Assembly (NCBI RefSeq): GCF_932274485.2
Contig: NC_065886.2
Span: 43,759,501-43,823,500 of the forward strand
Origin: Patella vulgata
Taxonomy: Eukaryota > Mollusca > Gastropoda > Patellidae
Direction of reading: 5' to 3'
Length of the DNA stretch: 64,000 nt
Below, piece after piece: positions 1 through 11,422 of the stretch. The position numbers were made by a program, and so were the translations under genes. Positions within the stretch are counted from its first letter, which is position 1. Every line of letters starts with the position of its first letter. Below the pieces are notes generated by a model. The model did no database searches, had not been told where the DNA came from, and worked only from the letters and a program-made list of their open reading frames with translations.

Positions 1-249
1 GGTTTGTGTGTGTACAGAAAGGGTTGATGTAAAATAAATTAGTATAAATATATGTTTATTATTCAAATGTAAATATTTTTTAAAAACGAATGTTGTCCAT
101 ATAATTAAAATATTATGTCTTGTTTATAGAGAAAAAAAAGCGAGTTGCAAATTAAAAATTATATTTCTATGCAAATAAAATATTTTTGTTTTATTATTGA
201 TTCATATTTATAAAAAAAAAGGGGAAGTGACCTAAAAAGGCTGCTCTAA
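1..249. other. AT-rich intergenic DNA
   Basis: Very AT-rich sequence with poly(A) runs, no supported coding frame and no recognised repeat. Confidence 0.5.
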
Positions 250-593
250 TTGGGTTTAATGTCCTAATGTTCTGCTCCGACTGGACTAATGAAGATGGGC
301 ATACGCCATACAGTGTGCTGTGAGGGACATTTAGCCCGGACATCGGTGGTACGGCCTACCCTTTTATCCAATTCCAACTGCCCAGGGATCTTTTATGTGC
401 ACACGGAACCATGGGTTATCGTCCCACCTGAACGACTAGACAGTTGTCCTTGTCAGACCCTTCGTCCTGCACCACTGACTAGAGGAAACCGCGCCGGAAA
501 ATCACGATGAACTTTCTCGGCCAACACCCGGAGCGACCCCGCGACCTCCAGACTAGTCAGCGTCTTACCCACTTAGCCGCCATGGCTCCCTGC
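250..593 (-). repeat. SINE-A, near full length
   Basis: Read on the minus strand it starts with a tRNA-like head (A-box-like TGGCTAAGTGG, B-box-like region over the GGTCGCGGGG segment) and runs through a body with conserved blocks to a tail ending in GGACATTAAACCC. The same body occurs at 14539-14912 and several other places. Confidence 0.8.
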
Positions 594-3500
594 TCTAAAC
601 AGATGGTCCATCTCATAAATAATCAACAGTAATAAAGATAATCTCACAGAGGAAGCGAGCTATAAAACTTTTTGGAAGTACTTTCAGCAAGCAGTACATT
701 GTGTTTTGAAAATGCATGCTGTATATGAAGTCGGACGTTAAACGCCATTTCATTTTTACCATTAAACTATCTAAGAAATACCTGTTCATTTAAAAGGTGT
801 ACATAGTCTTAATAGTCCCCGCATTCCAAAAACAATTATATTTAAAGATTTCAGTTGTTAATAGATTAATCACTGATGAAGTAGAATTGACTCGCGATTT
901 CTTTACCGTTAATGGAGCTGGACTTCTTTTATTGAACGATGCATTATCTATTCACACAATATGTTTTATACTGTTTCAAGGTTTTGGAACTTTTCCAATT
1001 CTTGTTCTCTGCAAGTATAATCCTGGGGTACTGATAATAAATGGACCAAAAACAATATGATTGAGTACATATAATATATCTTTATTATCAATATATTATT
1101 ATTTGCATAACCAGATGATTAATATCATAAATACATCTACATGTAATCTCCAGTCTACATTATCTGCTATGTAGAAACAGTCAGTTCGGTTTGCTACCAG
1201 AAATTTGGATTAATAAAGATGGTGTTATTTAATTTATGGAATAAGTTGAACTATTTCAATCTTGTACTCAGCAAAAAATTCTTTACAGAAGTTTAAACAA
1301 AGACAATCAAAGCCTTATATATTATTAAATATACATGTATACATATAGTATACTATAAAAAAATAAACAAACTTATAAAGAGAGGTAAATCTTACAAATG
1401 TTACGTTTTATTGTAATCCTGCTTATAAATTCAAGGGGGATTACACAGAATATTTTCAATGTTCAATAATTATTAACTTTCTCCTTATTGTTTTACCAAA
1501 TCAATTACATTCAACACTAAATTAAAAACAACTCCTAAAGGATAGAGTGTTTAACTCTCTGCATTCTCCTAAACAACTACCAAGACTGGGCAATTTCCTG
1601 AGAAATCTAAAACTTGAGAACTAATCCCTTAATGCCTCTTGGGTCAACCCTCACCTACCAATAAAATATCAAATCATAAATACATTTCACTTTTCAGTGC
1701 TAGGCCGTGTAATATAATTACCTACGAATATTTCAATTCTTAAAACAAATATACAACAATATATCCATATAATAATAAAATATATGTATAATTATTGGAC
1801 AGAATAAACAAGCTAACCACAGTGACTATGTCCCCCACCCCAATCCCAAAATAAATAGATAACACCCATTAATTACTTGAACATTTGTCATTTTATAAAG
1901 CTTCAAGTCATCAAATTACTTATGCTCTGCTTAAAAAGCAATAAACAATATGAATAAGAAACTATGGGTATAACAATTCTTATGGATGATATAATAAACA
2001 ATACTTATGTTATCCACAACAACTGGTTTTAGTTTAAATATATGTATAATAGTCATTTAAATACCTATCAAAGATATTATTCTTAATAACACAAATACAT
2101 TAATAATTCCATGACTTACTATAAAACTTTGGTTATAAAACAATATTCATATCATATTTCCCTCCAAATTTTACATGATATTTATTAAAATTAAGTACAT
2201 CACAGAAATTATATATAAATAAAGATACTTTATACAGTTATATGGTTTATAATATATTATATATTAAACAATAACAGTTAAAGTGGCTGATTGACAATTC
2301 AGAGATTTCGAATCCCTTGTAAGCTATAATAATGTGAAAATTCAATCTATAAAAAGCACATCATTCCAAGTTGGGAAAAATCCTTCAATAGGCCTCTTTT
2401 TATCTGATTGAATCCAAACCTGAGATATTAACTACCTCTGATATCTTTGCTTTGTTTTTTTAATTAGATGTTAAATTATCAATCTGAGTATATTATAGAG
2501 CATGGATTAAGTTGTAAGAATTTGATATTGTCTCTAAAAAAAGGCATGATTGTAGGCATTAAGGTAAAAACAAACTAATAAGAAATTCATATTCATAATT
2601 CTTTTTTTAACCAACAGTCAACATCAATGAGAAAGAAGTCCTACCATGGGTGCACTTTATATGAAATCTTTCTAGAAATCTGTGAACTGTTAGTCTCACA
2701 ATAGACTGAAATTATATGTAAATTTGACCTTCTATGTGAGGCCATACAAAAAAAATACCCTGGTTCTCATATATCACTGCATCACTTAAAAAGGGCTACA
2801 CAAGTTATCCAAGCAGTGCACAGATAATGGAAGAATTTAAAAGATACTAAAAATTGGTGACTAGATTAACTTTATTTATTCATTACACTGTGAACATGAA
2901 ATTATCTTTAGCTAATCATTATACATACTAAATCTGGGTATTACAGGTCTTTCTTTAGGCCTGAAATGTTATCTAAATTTTTAATTAGACATTAATTAAC
3001 TTATCCAGACCATAATTAGCCAATGATATTTGGTGGATTTGAATACATTTTGTGATTGATAATTTAACGTAAAAATGGATAATCGAGACTTGGTTCATTA
3101 TCGCACTAAAGTTAGTAATGACATTCAAGGCTAGCCTAAAATAAAATTGCTAATATCTCGACTTGGCCATTTGACTGAAATTTTCAGCATATTCGGTTTT
3201 CATTATCTATTTTTTCAACTATTATAGAGAGAGAACTGCCAGCTCTTTAACTAATCTTGCCTAATGCCCCTTTCAGTTTTATTTGTCATGGTCAGTATAG
3301 AAAGGGTATGTTTTATGGGGGCATCATATCAGACTCTAAGCATGGTATTTAGAAGTAGTAAGACCAAATCTTCGATGCCTTGATAAATAAATAGACACTT
3401 GAATCCTGTTAACAATTATTTGTTTAACATGTCGACCTAAAAGCTTTTTAGAGGAACAAACAAGTATTTTTTATTCTTAAATTATTATTTTAATCCTAAA

Positions 3501-3930
3501 GAAAAAAAGAACCAAAATTATAATAGGTAGGTTTTCCCAATGAATAAAAATACAAACTGGTGTAGTCAAAAGAATATTAACATAATTAAAACAATTTCCT
3601 AAGTAAAGAAGATATTGATGATTGTATTTCAGCAAGACTACCTGTTTATTGCATTGAATAGCAAACTTGTTAATATGCCATATCAATTCCCACTCAATAC
3701 AGTCATAATCAGTAACAAACACATCATTGGATAGGCACCTATGAAATACCTGTTTATGTAATAATTACTGTATGGAAACTACAACCTTTAATTGTCTCGC
3801 ACAAGAAATATCTGTTTGTGTAATATAATTAATAAATACAAACTACAACCAGTAAGTGTATAGCACCAGAAATACAACAAGCCCTCCTTACTTAGGAAAA
3901 TCAAAAAATAAAATGAAAGTAGAGAAATTT
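594..3930. other. Intergenic DNA downstream of SRA1
   Basis: No gene seen. A SINE-A tail lies at about 720-757. Positions 2393-2570 resemble 36620-36780 and 60165-60340 (a dispersed repeat). Positions 2890-3285 resemble MITE-T, including the TTTTCATTATCTATTTTTT block. The rest is AT-rich with many TATA and poly(A)/poly(T) runs; some may be SRA1 3' untranslated sequence. Confidence 0.5.
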
Positions 3931-4137
3931 TCAACCCTCGTCTTTCACAGAAGGTTGCGTTGTTTCAACTGGCTCAAGGTTTCCGGGCTGTGTAATGGCA
4001 GTTGCTGAAGGCGTAAAGAAGGGAACAGTAGATGGGGTTGTTTCTTCTGAATTATTATCAGTTGTGAAGTTTGTTTCTTCACAACTATTTTGTTTTTCAA
4101 CAATAAGTCTTTTAATGGCCACCATCCACTGATTAAC
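3931..4137 (-). CDS. SRA1: SRA1 exon 6 (C-terminus and stop)
   Basis: Follows a TTCAG acceptor. Starts VNQWMVAIKRLIVEKQ, the last conserved helix of the family, then runs into a Thr/Ser/Pro/Glu-rich tail and a TGA at 3933-3931. The tail has no recognised motif. Possible poly(A) signals on the minus strand (AATAAA) occur near 3650-3645 and 3475-3470, but these hexamers are common in such AT-rich DNA. Confidence 0.9.
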   Translation of the reverse strand, partial: VNQWMVAIKRLIVEKQNSCEETNFTTDNNSEETTPSTVPFFTPSATAITQPGNLEPVETTQPSVKDEG

Positions 4138-7003
4138 CTGAAGAAAATGAATTTTAAATAATACCCCACAGAAAAAGCAGATTAAAGGGAGGTAACTCCT
4201 TTGCAAAAGGACTCATACCAATAATTGTCATTGATTTAAATGTTAAATCTATGCCATTTCTTGTCCTGCAACATTTTTTTTTTTGATCTTTCTGATGATC
4301 ATAAACCTTATAACCCCACGGAGCCCAACATGTCACATTCATGATCTGATAAAAATATTGAAGTGGTATGACCATCTCGACTGTTTGCTACACACGGTCA
4401 TTGAAATCTATAGGTTCTGTCGCCATCTTTTGTACATTACATGTATTTCTATAATTTATGTCTGTTTAATTCAAGATCTTTCCACCTTTCTTTTGTCAGA
4501 AATGACAACATTTACAACACAATAAAGTTTCATTACGGGTAACAACCCGTTTGGCTTCTAGTTCTGTCCTATTTTAACATTTAGCATACAAAACATTTAA
4601 TATCAATTGATATAATCATCGGAAATCGTTGAAAATTGACAGGCTTCATCGTCTCATGACCTTAAACACTGCATAAATATAAAGTCAATCAGATATTAAC
4701 TTTAGCCTCTAAAGCATCCACAAGATTTTTCAAAGTGATCAAGGGCCATAACTCTGGCAGTAATTATCTGAAATCATTGAAAATCAATAGATTTCTTCTT
4801 CGTCACATGACCTTAAACACTGTGTATCAATTTAAAGTCAATCGGATATTAACTTTAGCCACCAGAGAGTTCACAAGATTTTTCAAAGTGCTCAGGAGCC
4901 ATAACTCTGGCAGTAAATATCAGAAATAGTTGAAAATCAATAGGATTCTTCGTCTGATGACCTTAAACACTGTGTATAAATTTTAAAGTCAATCGGATAT
5001 TAACTTTGCCTGTGGATGCCAGACCGACAACATATCAATGTGGGCATATAAAAAAGGCATGCAAGCCAAAAGGGTAGAAAAGGTAGATAAGGGAAGTAAT
5101 CACTAGTCTCAAGTTACAGGTTTTCGACATGTATATTACTTCAAGTTTGGATCAGGAAGTAGGGAAATAACATAGCTTCCTTCAAAATTGTTTGTGTGAA
5201 ATAGCTTTATTTAACATCCGCTTCCACCGAGGTGATATTGTTGTCATCTTGGTGGTTATAAAGAATAAGACAATCAGAATGTTAATTGCCAAGAAATGAC
5301 ATTGTATTGTTCTCTTATAAACATATGAAATATGGTAATGAAAATAATTGCCAAGAAATGACATTGTATTGTTCTCCTATAAACACATGAAATATAGTAA
5401 TGAAAATATATATCACAAACAGATGTGAGTCATTATGAACTGACTAGTTAACATATACATATACTCGTCAAAAAAAGTAGGGGATATTCAGAAACAATAC
5501 AAAACTGCGGAAATACACTGCTGTTTTTATTAGAGATAACCAGTGTATGCCAATTGCCTACACATGAATATAAACAGTTCATAGGGCGGCTTATCTGACG
5601 GCCCCATTTCACTCGCAAAGAAATACACTGTCAAAAGTGAAACCGGCCTTTTTTATTTTTGTCTTAATAATGAGTAATTGCTCCACCAAACCTCAGACAT
5701 TCAGCAAATTGTCATGGCATGCTCCTAATCAACCATCCAATCACGATTTGGGGCAATCTGACCAACTCCTCTTGCAGTGCCACGACCAATTCTTGCAGTG
5801 TTGTCAGTTGACGTTGACGAACATGTCTCCCTATTAAATTAAACGTAACACACTAAACGCTAAACAGATACGCTAAACAGTAAATTTTATGCAAGAACCG
5901 ATAGGAAAGCAAACATGGATAGGATAAACCAGCATGCGGCAGTTTTCATCAACCCTTCCTTGAAGTGTCAAATTTGACAATGAACCCCTCCCACGTGTAT
6001 GGCGCTATTGCGTGTCGCATGTGCAGCTCAGTGGTTCTGTTGGGGCGTTAAGTTCTTCATCTGTGAACATACTCTCAAAGCATTTCAAATGTCCATGACT
6101 ATTTATCATATCACAATCTGCATAGGTATTTGCATTTCAATATCCCCTACTTTTTTTGAAGAGTATATATTAAAAAATATGTATAATGTGTTTACTAGTC
6201 AGTTGAAAGTGGTTATCAAGTAGGTGTTATATATGTCACTAAGGGATTAAAACCTGAATAATAAAGTTTGTGTATTTAGTAGTGATGGGTTATTAACACT
6301 TTAACACCTGTTGTGCTATACTTTACAGCTAAGTTACACACCAGCTGTGTAATTTCTAATCACCTTTTATTCATACTAAATGCTAGTTAAGCATAATTAT
6401 GACATTAGTGGAAACATGTTTTATTAGTAAAAAGGCTTGGTTAATTAGTGAAACACATAATTTTTTGCATACAGGATATAAAATAATTATTTTACCTCAG
6501 CTGTGTGGTCTACCATTAAAGATATGTGAAGCTGATTCGCTGTTTTAATATCATTTTCTTTTAAAGCTGAAGTATAAATCAAATTAAAACAATATTGAAA
6601 GCTATCACACATCCCTACACAGAAAATAGATATCTAAGCCCCTTCCTTGACTTTCAAACAGGGAACCATGCTGACTTGGTGAGTGTATGTGAAGCTGGCT
6701 CACTAACCAGGAGCTCCCTGGTTTAATTCCTGTGTTGGGAGGGGGATGGCCTAGTGGTTTAGAGTGTCCTATAGGAAAAAAGACATCTGCACGTGCGCTA
6801 AGCATAATGAAATAAGACTTGTCTGCGATACCACCACTGGTGGAAGCGGATGTTAAACACTTATAGAAGAAGAAGAATGTTTCTTGGGAGTTCACCAGTC
6901 TGGTTTCCCCTTGTCAGAGGTGCAGGATGGAGTGTCTGGTGAAGAAAAGTGCCTAGTTGTCTGAATGGCATAAAAAAACCTGACAGGCCCCTGTGTACTC
7001 ATC

Positions 7004-7086
<83 letters not shown>

Positions 7087-10000
7087 AGCTCCAAAAGCCT
7101 ACTTAGTTAAACTGGAAATTAATTAGTTCTGTTAATAATACATATAGGGGAGGGACTGCAACCTTTAAGAAGCTCATGTAAGACTCCATTACATGTAAAT
7201 AACTTGATGTATGCTTTGTAAAACAGAAACCAAGTGTTTTTACATTAAGTAGCCCTTTAATTTGTGTTGTTGGGTGGTCGAGTGGTTTAACAAGTACGCA
7301 TTTAGATCATAAGATCTATCCACTGAGCTAAGTTGATTTCATCGCAATCTTGTATGTGACAAAAGAGTACAGTCTCTTGTCCAATCTCGTGGGATTTCTA
7401 ATCAGGGGTGGTTGGGTGGTCCTCCAGTTTCCTTACCCTGCTACAGATCCCTATGTGCAAACAAACAAATTATTAAAATAAAATTGAACAATATGTTAGT
7501 CCCAAAATTATCTAATTTCTCTCTCCTGTCTTGATGACCCAATTCATTTTCACACATTTTTTTTATTTAACATAACAAGACATTATACTTTATAAGCTGA
7601 ATTACCTTGTAAGAGATTGCCTACTTTTAATTGAACTAAATCTGAAAGTTTTCCTTCAGACCACATACTATTCATAACATCTAGTCTTCGTTTTACATCT
7701 TCACTGGCTCGACCCTGAAACAGAAATTAACAAAACATTAAATTTAAATCATTTTAGTTTTTGTATAGAGTATAAAAGGAAATAGCCTAGACCATGTTTG
7801 AGGAAATTAAAGTATTAAAAATATAAATAAAACTTGGCACAGGATATGAATATGAATGAAAGAGTACTGGCCTTGAAATAAAGCTGGTTAGGAAAATATG
7901 AAAACACACCTATTCAAAAAGCTTAGTTTCCTCCATAAATAACAAATAAATTATGTTTGGACTAGTTAAAGATGCATTATGTAAGACTTAGATAAGGAGC
8001 TATGGTTCTTGCTATAATAGTTCAAAATTAGATAACGAAAAATGAATATATTGAAATTTTCAGTCAAATCACTTGTATCTGAGTGAATTTATCAGGCTTT
8101 GAAGTCTTCACAATATCGCCTTGATTGTCAATTACCATTGTTACGATAATAAACAATGTCTAGGTTATCCATTTCTAAATCAAATTATTAAAGGGTGTGT
8201 TTCAATCCATTGAAAATTGCGACCATTCAATAGCCTAGAGAGTTGATTATGGGCTTGTCGTAATTTTTTAAACCAACACCAGGAGATCCTGATTAGTGAA
8301 ACAGCACCATACCCTCTGAGCACCAATTGCTTTCGACTTAAATTGGATGATTTGCTATAAAAATGTAGATAATTTATCTCAACTGTGCCTACCTGTAATC
8401 TGTCTTTAAATTCTTCCACCATTTTCAAGAGATTATCATAAATATATTTTTGTAAATCTATTAATTCTATTTCTAATTTACTGATTAGCGATTTTAATGT
8501 TTGTGCACCTGGGCAGGCTGGAGGGGCAGTAGATGGTTCCACAGTTCCAGGATTTGGAACGAGTGAAGGCACTAAAACAGGTACTGGCGTAGGTGTGTCA
8601 AGATTGGTGGCAGGAGGGAGAATTTGAACATCTAGCTTGGGTGGGCCTTGTTCTGGATTTAAAAGGACACCTAAAATAGACAAGATTTATAGATTTAAAG
8701 CTGATTCCCTGTTGTGTTAAACAAATAAATATCATTTGATCGAGTGAACATCGCTAGTTCTGAAGATTATCAAATAAAATTGTTTTTCGATCCACTGGAA
8801 ACTGAATTCACTCAATCAGAAAACTTTGATTACAAACTTCACCAAGGGTATCTCGTCACATAACGCTTTGCTCAGAGTATGTAATGATGGACCCTTCACC
8901 TAGAATATCTCTTTTAGTCTTAGAATATTTTAGAATATCATTTCGGTCACAGAATCATTATTTCAAATAGAAGCTATAATATTTGAATATTAACTGAAAA
9001 TACCAAACTATTTGTATAATAATTAACACTTTGCATCACAATGATACAGAAATTAGGATGAAGTGAAATGAAGTTTAACGTCTTCCAACTGGGCTAATAT
9101 GCTATGAGATAATTTTGCCCTGACAGTGGCACTACAGCCTAGTCTTATATCGAATTTCAATAGGTAAGGGATCTTTTAAATGTATGTCTATGTGTACATG
9201 CACCAGGCTGATCGACTTTACGCTGTTCTTTACCAGGCCTCTGTCGTTCACCAAGACAGGGGAACCATGCCAGAATAACCTAATGAACTTTCTCGGCCAG
9301 TGCAGGGATTGAACACAGGACCTTCAGGTTAGCGAGCCAATGTCCTACCCACAGCTCAAGCCAGCATGGCTCCCTAGAATGACACAGTGAACAGGGCCTA
9401 ATATGTATAATATAACAAACACATCATTACCTCCTCCACTTGGACTAGATCCTGACATCGGAAAGGCCACTCGTTTGTTAAGCTGTGTTCGACGTGGAGA
9501 AGAAGCATTAGAAAGTGCTATCGGGGCAACATAGTCAAACATTGGAGGATCATTCCATCCACGATCGTCATTACCTGTTATTATTAAAAGAAATCTTTAT
9601 CTCTCAATCATCCATTTATAAAATTGGTAGGTTTTCATTGTGTGTCAGTATATCAATAAAAAAGACAAATCGATGCCAGACAAACTGACAGGCATCAGCA
9701 GCTGACTTACTTAAACAAGCTTTATAATAACACCAAGAATTGCACTCAAAATTCAGTAATCCAACAATAACTCTGTATAGAGTGATCACACAATGGACAA
9801 AACAATACATGTCTATTTATTAAGCTTGATTGTGATAATTTCCGTGATCATCTCACTTTCCAGAAGTACATGCAATTAAAAAAGAACTCTTATCACTGCA
9901 GATTTTACTTATTATCTACAAGACTGGACATTGTCAGTGACAAATTCAGACTTTGTCAGGCGCTATCCCTCTGCTGCCTGTCATCATGTCGGGCACAGAT

Positions 10001-10950
10001 CTGTCTTTTTTCTGTGTTTTTAATGATATTCATCATAATACATGACTGGTACAAAGTTGAAACTGTCAAGTACTAATTCAGGGTTGCCTGACAGGGTAAA
10101 TATGTTATATTAGGTACCATATGGTGTATATAAAGGGCACAAAGATCTAACTCAAGATTATCCAATCTTCGATTTTAGAAACAAGATTTATTCTTCCATT
10201 TGAATCCATATTGTTATTTCACCGTCAAAATGTAGGCTCCTGATATCAAATAATAAACACAGTAAACAAGTTTAAAATCAGCATGTAGGCTACTCTATGC
10301 TCTTTTTAAAAGTGATTAAAATTATAATGAAACACTTTGATGAACAAGGTTAAACAGCAGTGAGTTTCGAGTGCCAAACCGTAGCCAGCTACTTCCGAAG
10401 TAGACTGGATTAACCAGGCTTAAGAGACTACCATTCACTGCTCTGTATCTTAATGATCAGGAATTCCAATAAAAATAAAAGTTTTTATAAATGAATGTTT
10501 TTGACACATGTTCGTAAATTTTAGGTTCCAAAGAACAGAGATTTAATTAGCTCCTTTAACTAAGTAAGTCTGTGCGAATCTGGGACGGCTCCACTTCTTG
10601 GATAGCCTATAACTATAAGTGTAACGTTAACGAATAATAAACTAATAATTAATCTTAATAAACTATTAGGCATCTACTCTAGTATAAATATAATATAGTA
10701 TAGTTACTAGTACTACTACAAATTGTAGTTCTAATCTAACCCCCTCATTTACTATTAGTAACTATTACATCAGGTTTATTGTTAATTTCGAATGTAGTTG
10801 ATTATTACTATTACGAATGGTGTTAAGTTTTGTGTAGCTGCTGTGCAGCGAGATAATGCCGTCAGTTAGTTGACAATCACCAAGGATTATTAATCGACAC
10901 CGTTTGTTATTGTTTTCTTTAGCCAACTCACCAGGTCTGGGCGCTGCCAT
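3931..10950 (-). CDS. SRA1: SRA1-like protein (steroid receptor RNA activator protein), complete six-exon gene
   Basis: Coding exons on the minus strand are 10932-10950, 9431-9574, 8393-8670, 7606-7714, 6496-6566 and 3931-4137. Together they give 828 nt, 275 residues plus a TGA stop, with GT/AG borders and matching phases at every junction. Residues 5-17 read RPGNDDRGWNDPP, which matches the N-terminal signature of animal SRA1 proteins (PGN..RGWNDPP in human). Residues about 56-105 are rich in proline and valine and look disordered. Residues about 106-225 form the conserved C-terminal helical-bundle domain, including HISLMVDH and VNQWMVAIKRLI, close to human RSLMVDH and VSQWMVGVKRLI. The tail is Thr/Pro/Glu-rich. 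In vertebrates the protein is linked to nuclear-receptor co-regulation and its domain resembles PRP18; the role here is inferred. At 275 residues it is longer than the human protein (about 236), mainly through the Pro-rich linker. It is divergently paired with STIM. Confidence 0.93.
4575..5060 (-). repeat. Tandem-core (pearl/Helentron-like) element, three partial core units
   Basis: About three copies of the 150-bp unit seen at 16880-17900, in opposite orientation, with landmarks CATAACTCTGGCAG and CATGACCTTAAACACTG. It ends near ATGTGGGCATATAAAAAAG at 5040, matching the CCCACAT end of other copies. Confidence 0.7.
5464..6163 (-). mobile_element. Tc1-like DNA transposon, internally deleted copy (700 bp)
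   Basis: Terminal inverted repeats CTCGTCAAAAAAAGTAGGGG and CTCTTCAAAAAAAGTAGGGG are flanked by TA dinucleotides (5462-5463 and 6164-6165), the Tc1/mariner target site. The ends and internal stretches match the longer copy at 37981-39366. Most of the transposase region is missing, so it cannot move by itself. Confidence 0.88.
6496..6566 (-). CDS. SRA1: SRA1 exon 5 (HISLMVDH motif)
   Basis: A 71-nt exon between an ACTTCAG acceptor and a GTAAAA donor. It encodes ALKENDIKTANQLHISLM followed by VDHTAE. The LMVDH motif is nearly identical to the human protein. It enters in phase 1 and leaves in phase 0, fitting both neighbours. Confidence 0.9.
6658..7005 (+). repeat. SINE-A, split by a nested SINE-C
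   Basis: The tRNA-like head (GGGAACCATGCTGACTTGG... GGTTTAATTCC) lies at 6658-6735 and the body resumes at 6891 (TTCACCAGTCTGGTTTCCCC). The 3' part breaks off where the (AT)n run begins. Confidence 0.7.
6742..6883 (+). repeat. SINE-C, a short second tRNA-like SINE
   Basis: Begins GGGGATGGCCTAGTGG, with an A-box-like TGGCCTAGTGG, and ends GGAAGCGGATGTTAAACAC plus GAAGAA repeats. It is flanked by TTGGGAG (6735-6741 and 6884-6890). The reverse complement of its tail is echoed at 5214-5235. Confidence 0.55.
7006..7081. repeat. (AT)n microsatellite
   Basis: About 38 uninterrupted TA units. Confidence 0.98.
7268..7533 (+). repeat. SINE-B, diverged
   Basis: Head TTGGGTGGTCGAGTGG is an A-box-like tRNA start; the body ends with TTAGTCCCAAAATTATCTAATTTCTCTCTC as in other SINE-B copies (39409, 44133, 48756). 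Confidence 0.75.
7606..7714 (-). CDS. SRA1: SRA1 exon 4 (helical domain)
   Basis: Flanked by a TTTCAG acceptor and a GTAATT donor. It encodes GRASEDVKRRLDVMNSMW and then SEGKLSDLVQLKVGNLLQ, parallel to the human segment with DISRRLALLQEQW and GGKLS..VKKRM. The conserved Trp and the GKLS turn are visible. Phase 0 in, phase 1 out. Confidence 0.9.
7715..8392 (-). other. SRA1 intron 3 with MITE-T copy
   Basis: Positions about 7968-8262 match MITE-T: GATGCATTATGTAAGACTT at one end, a GATAACGAAAAATGAATATATTG block, and GATTATGGGCTTGTC near the other. No second terminal repeat is seen, so the copy is partial. Confidence 0.6.
8393..8670 (-). CDS. SRA1: SRA1 exon 3 (Pro-rich linker and start of helical domain)
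   Basis: Starts after ..TTTTAG and ends CAG before GTAGGC. Residues 56-105 are a low-complexity Pro/Val/Thr linker. From about residue 106 an amphipathic helical stretch (LKSLISKLEIELIDLQKYI) begins the conserved domain. An unspliced reading continues past the donor but loses similarity there. Confidence 0.88.
8671..9430 (-). other. SRA1 intron 2
   Basis: Contains a SINE-A copy at 9061-9374; the remaining 390 bp are AT-rich with a short duplicated block around TAGAATATCTCTTTTAG / TAGAATATTTTAGAATATC (8906-8940). Confidence 0.6.
9061..9374 (-). repeat. SINE-A
   Basis: Body blocks AAGGGATCTTTTAAATGTA and CATGCCAGAATAACCTAATG and the tRNA-like head GGGAGCCATGCTGGCTTGAG (minus) identify the family. 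Lies 56 bp from SRA1 exon 2. Confidence 0.8.
9431..9574 (-). CDS. SRA1: SRA1 exon 2 (RGWNDPP signature)
   Basis: The exon follows an ..AACAG acceptor and ends before GTAATG. It encodes residues 8-54, starting NDDRGWNDPPMFDYV and continuing to a RRTQLNKRVAFP motif that parallels RRSLLTKRVAAP in the human protein. This is the strongest homology segment for naming the gene. Confidence 0.93.
9575..10931 (-). other. SRA1 intron 1
   Basis: A 1.36-kb intron with no recognised repeat or gene. A motif around GCCAGACAAACTGACAGG (9673) recurs at about 31345-31375. Confidence 0.5.
10932..10950 (-). CDS. SRA1: SRA1 exon 1 (start codon)
   Basis: ATG at 10950-10948 starts MAAPRP and one base of a glycine codon, followed by the donor GTGAGT at 10931. 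Reading on without splicing gives an unrelated Lys/Asn-rich sequence. The splice to 9574 restores the conserved PGN..RGWNDPP signature, which is what fixes this very short 19-nt coding exon and the start. Confidence 0.85.
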
Positions 10951-11422
10951 ATTGGACACGTGACTTTTATTAACCAATCGCGTTAAAACAAATGGATCGC
11001 TACCGGCTATTCCTGTAGTTTAGCGTGCTCCACAATATTGTACTTTAATTTCAATATGAAAATGAAAGAAAATATTTTAGCAAACTTTTCCACCTTTGTT
11101 CATTATATTTCTAATAGACCACGACGTATGTCGACATTTGGTTTGGAAACACCATCATAAAGAAACTTTTTATTAAATATCTGTTTCAATGTAAAACGGA
11201 TTTTCAGGGGGAGGAAAGGTAACAGTAAATAACCCATGAGGAAACCATTGGAGGGAAGCCATGAATTTACATTGGAGTCGATGCAGTCGGTGACACAATA
11301 TAACGGAATATTTGTTTCCTTAAAAGGTGTTTGAGAAAATCGAGATGTCTAAGTGATAAATGATTCATGCATCAACAGTTTTAACTTCATTTTGACGTCT
11401 TTAAGTATTGTAGACAACGAAA
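10951..11422. promoter_or_regulatory. Putative bidirectional SRA1/STIM promoter and 5' leaders
   Basis: The 472 bp between the two divergent start codons must contain both transcription starts unless one gene has a distant upstream untranslated exon. It is unique-looking DNA with no member of the repeat families seen elsewhere. A stop codon in frame with STIM lies 12 nt before its ATG. I see no convincing TATA box at a sensible distance for either gene. Transcription start sites cannot be placed from sequence alone. Confidence 0.6.

Larger units (their letters stand above)
4138..6495 (-). other. SRA1 intron 5
   Basis: A 2.36-kb intron. It contains a tandem-core element remnant in minus orientation (about 4575-5060), a 0.7-kb Tc1-like derivative (5464-6163) and a direct duplication of about 70 bp at 5260-5405 built around AATTGCCAAGAAATGACATTG. 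Confidence 0.7.
6567..7605 (-). other. SRA1 intron 4
   Basis: A 1.04-kb intron almost filled by repeats: SINE-A (6658-7005) split by a smaller tRNA-like SINE, a 76-bp (AT)n run and a SINE-B copy at 7268-7533. Confidence 0.7.

Noticed and set aside
8180-8683. Continuous 167-codon minus-strand frame taken as a single-exon gene
   Set aside because: Only 8393-8670 is homologous to SRA1; the parts beyond the acceptor and donor are intron and MITE-T.
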